Shown here in pieces: positions 59,347 to 59,487 of a stretch of 59,487 nt of DNA. The number at the start of each line of letters is the position of its first letter. The first letter of the stretch is position 1. The position numbers and the translations under genes are program-made. Under the pieces are notes generated by a model. That model worked only from the letters and a program-made list of their open reading frames with translations, was not told the origin of the DNA and ran no database searches. The stretch is from the NCBI GenBank assembly GCA_031551255.1, contig JAVBNW010000090.1, forward strand, positions 1-59,487, in the 5' to 3' direction. Origin of the DNA: JAVBNW01 sp031551255 (lineage in GTDB: Bacteria > Bacillota > Clostridia > Christensenellales > UBA1750).

Positions 59347-59487
59347 ATGGCAAAGGCAAAATTTGAGCGGACGAAGCCGCACGTAAACATTGGAACGATC
59401 GGACACGTGGACCATGGGAAGACGACTTTGACGGCGGCGATCACGATGACGCTGGCGCAGGACGGCGCGGCGCAGGCGATGAAGTAC
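59347..59487 (+). CDS. tuf: Elongation factor Tu, 5' part
   Basis: The first 47 codons, cut by the window end. MAKAKFERTKPHVNIGTIGH and the P-loop GHVDHGKTT identify EF-Tu, which delivers aminoacyl-tRNA to the ribosome. AAGGAGG precedes the ATG. Confidence 0.97.
   Translation, partial: MAKAKFERTKPHVNIGTIGHVDHGKTTLTAAITMTLAQDGAAQAMKY

Overview
The window looks like a chromosomal piece of a moderately GC-rich Clostridia-type Firmicute, possibly near Christensenellales; the order is a guess. Support for Firmicutes: the CIRCE-controlled hrcA-grpE-dnaK-dnaJ order, a T-box leader on valS, Mini-RNase III, an HPr-like protein with only the regulatory serine, the rlmB-NYN nuclease-sigH string before tuf, strong AGGAGG ribosome sites, and a Bacillus-like 6S RNA. 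I see no prophage, plasmid, IS transposase or CRISPR array.

Layout. 1-8.2 kb: tRNA-Cys, tRNA-Leu, then scattered single genes (Gfo/Idh oxidoreductase, a PRTase-like protein, DegV, a DUF6282 amidohydrolase, a GNAT, a DUF4234 membrane protein, a lipoprotein). 8.4-10.4 kb: cbiB-cobD, the aminopropanol arm of cobamide synthesis. 10.6-19.9 kb (minus): an oligosaccharide island of two tandem GH13 enzymes, two permeases, a solute-binding lipoprotein and a membrane AraC-type sensor. 20.5-25 kb: V4R plus diguanylate cyclase, XRE regulators, an Imm-5-like protein, a catalase remnant and a PerR-type regulator. 25-30.4 kb (minus): deoC, an FGGY kinase, a GNAT, an aldo/keto reductase and a mannonate dehydratase-like enzyme. 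30.5-34 kb: an ABC-2 exporter operon behind a leader peptide and intrinsic terminator. 35-41 kb: DHH phosphoesterase, T-box/valS, folC, TSCPD protein, and a dense palindromic repeat array. 41-45 kb: an unidentified structured RNA locus, DUF4364, HPr-like protein, 6S RNA, an MFS permease and a Cys-rich protein. 45-59.5 kb: LUD protein, lepA, hemW, the heat-shock operon, then Mini-III, thyX, rlmB, NYN nuclease, sigH, tRNA-Gly and the start of tuf.

The least explained feature is a set of intergenic palindromic elements. Family 1 (near 325, 4473, 20011 and 40655-41185) keeps a fixed scaffold around two hairpins whose stems change in sequence while staying base-paired; two adjacent 126-bp copies differ mainly by compensated stem pairs. 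Family 2 (near 709, 10430, 22645 and 53852, with a 32-bp miniature at 12891) is a foldback element with inverted ends. Other points of interest: a leader peptide ending in Arg-Leu-Arg before the exporter operon, a consensus promoter driving an unknown structured RNA, and two genes whose -10 boxes sit about 7 nt from the start codon (probable leaderless mRNAs).

All gene names rest on recognising protein motifs by eye; no database search or folding program was run.
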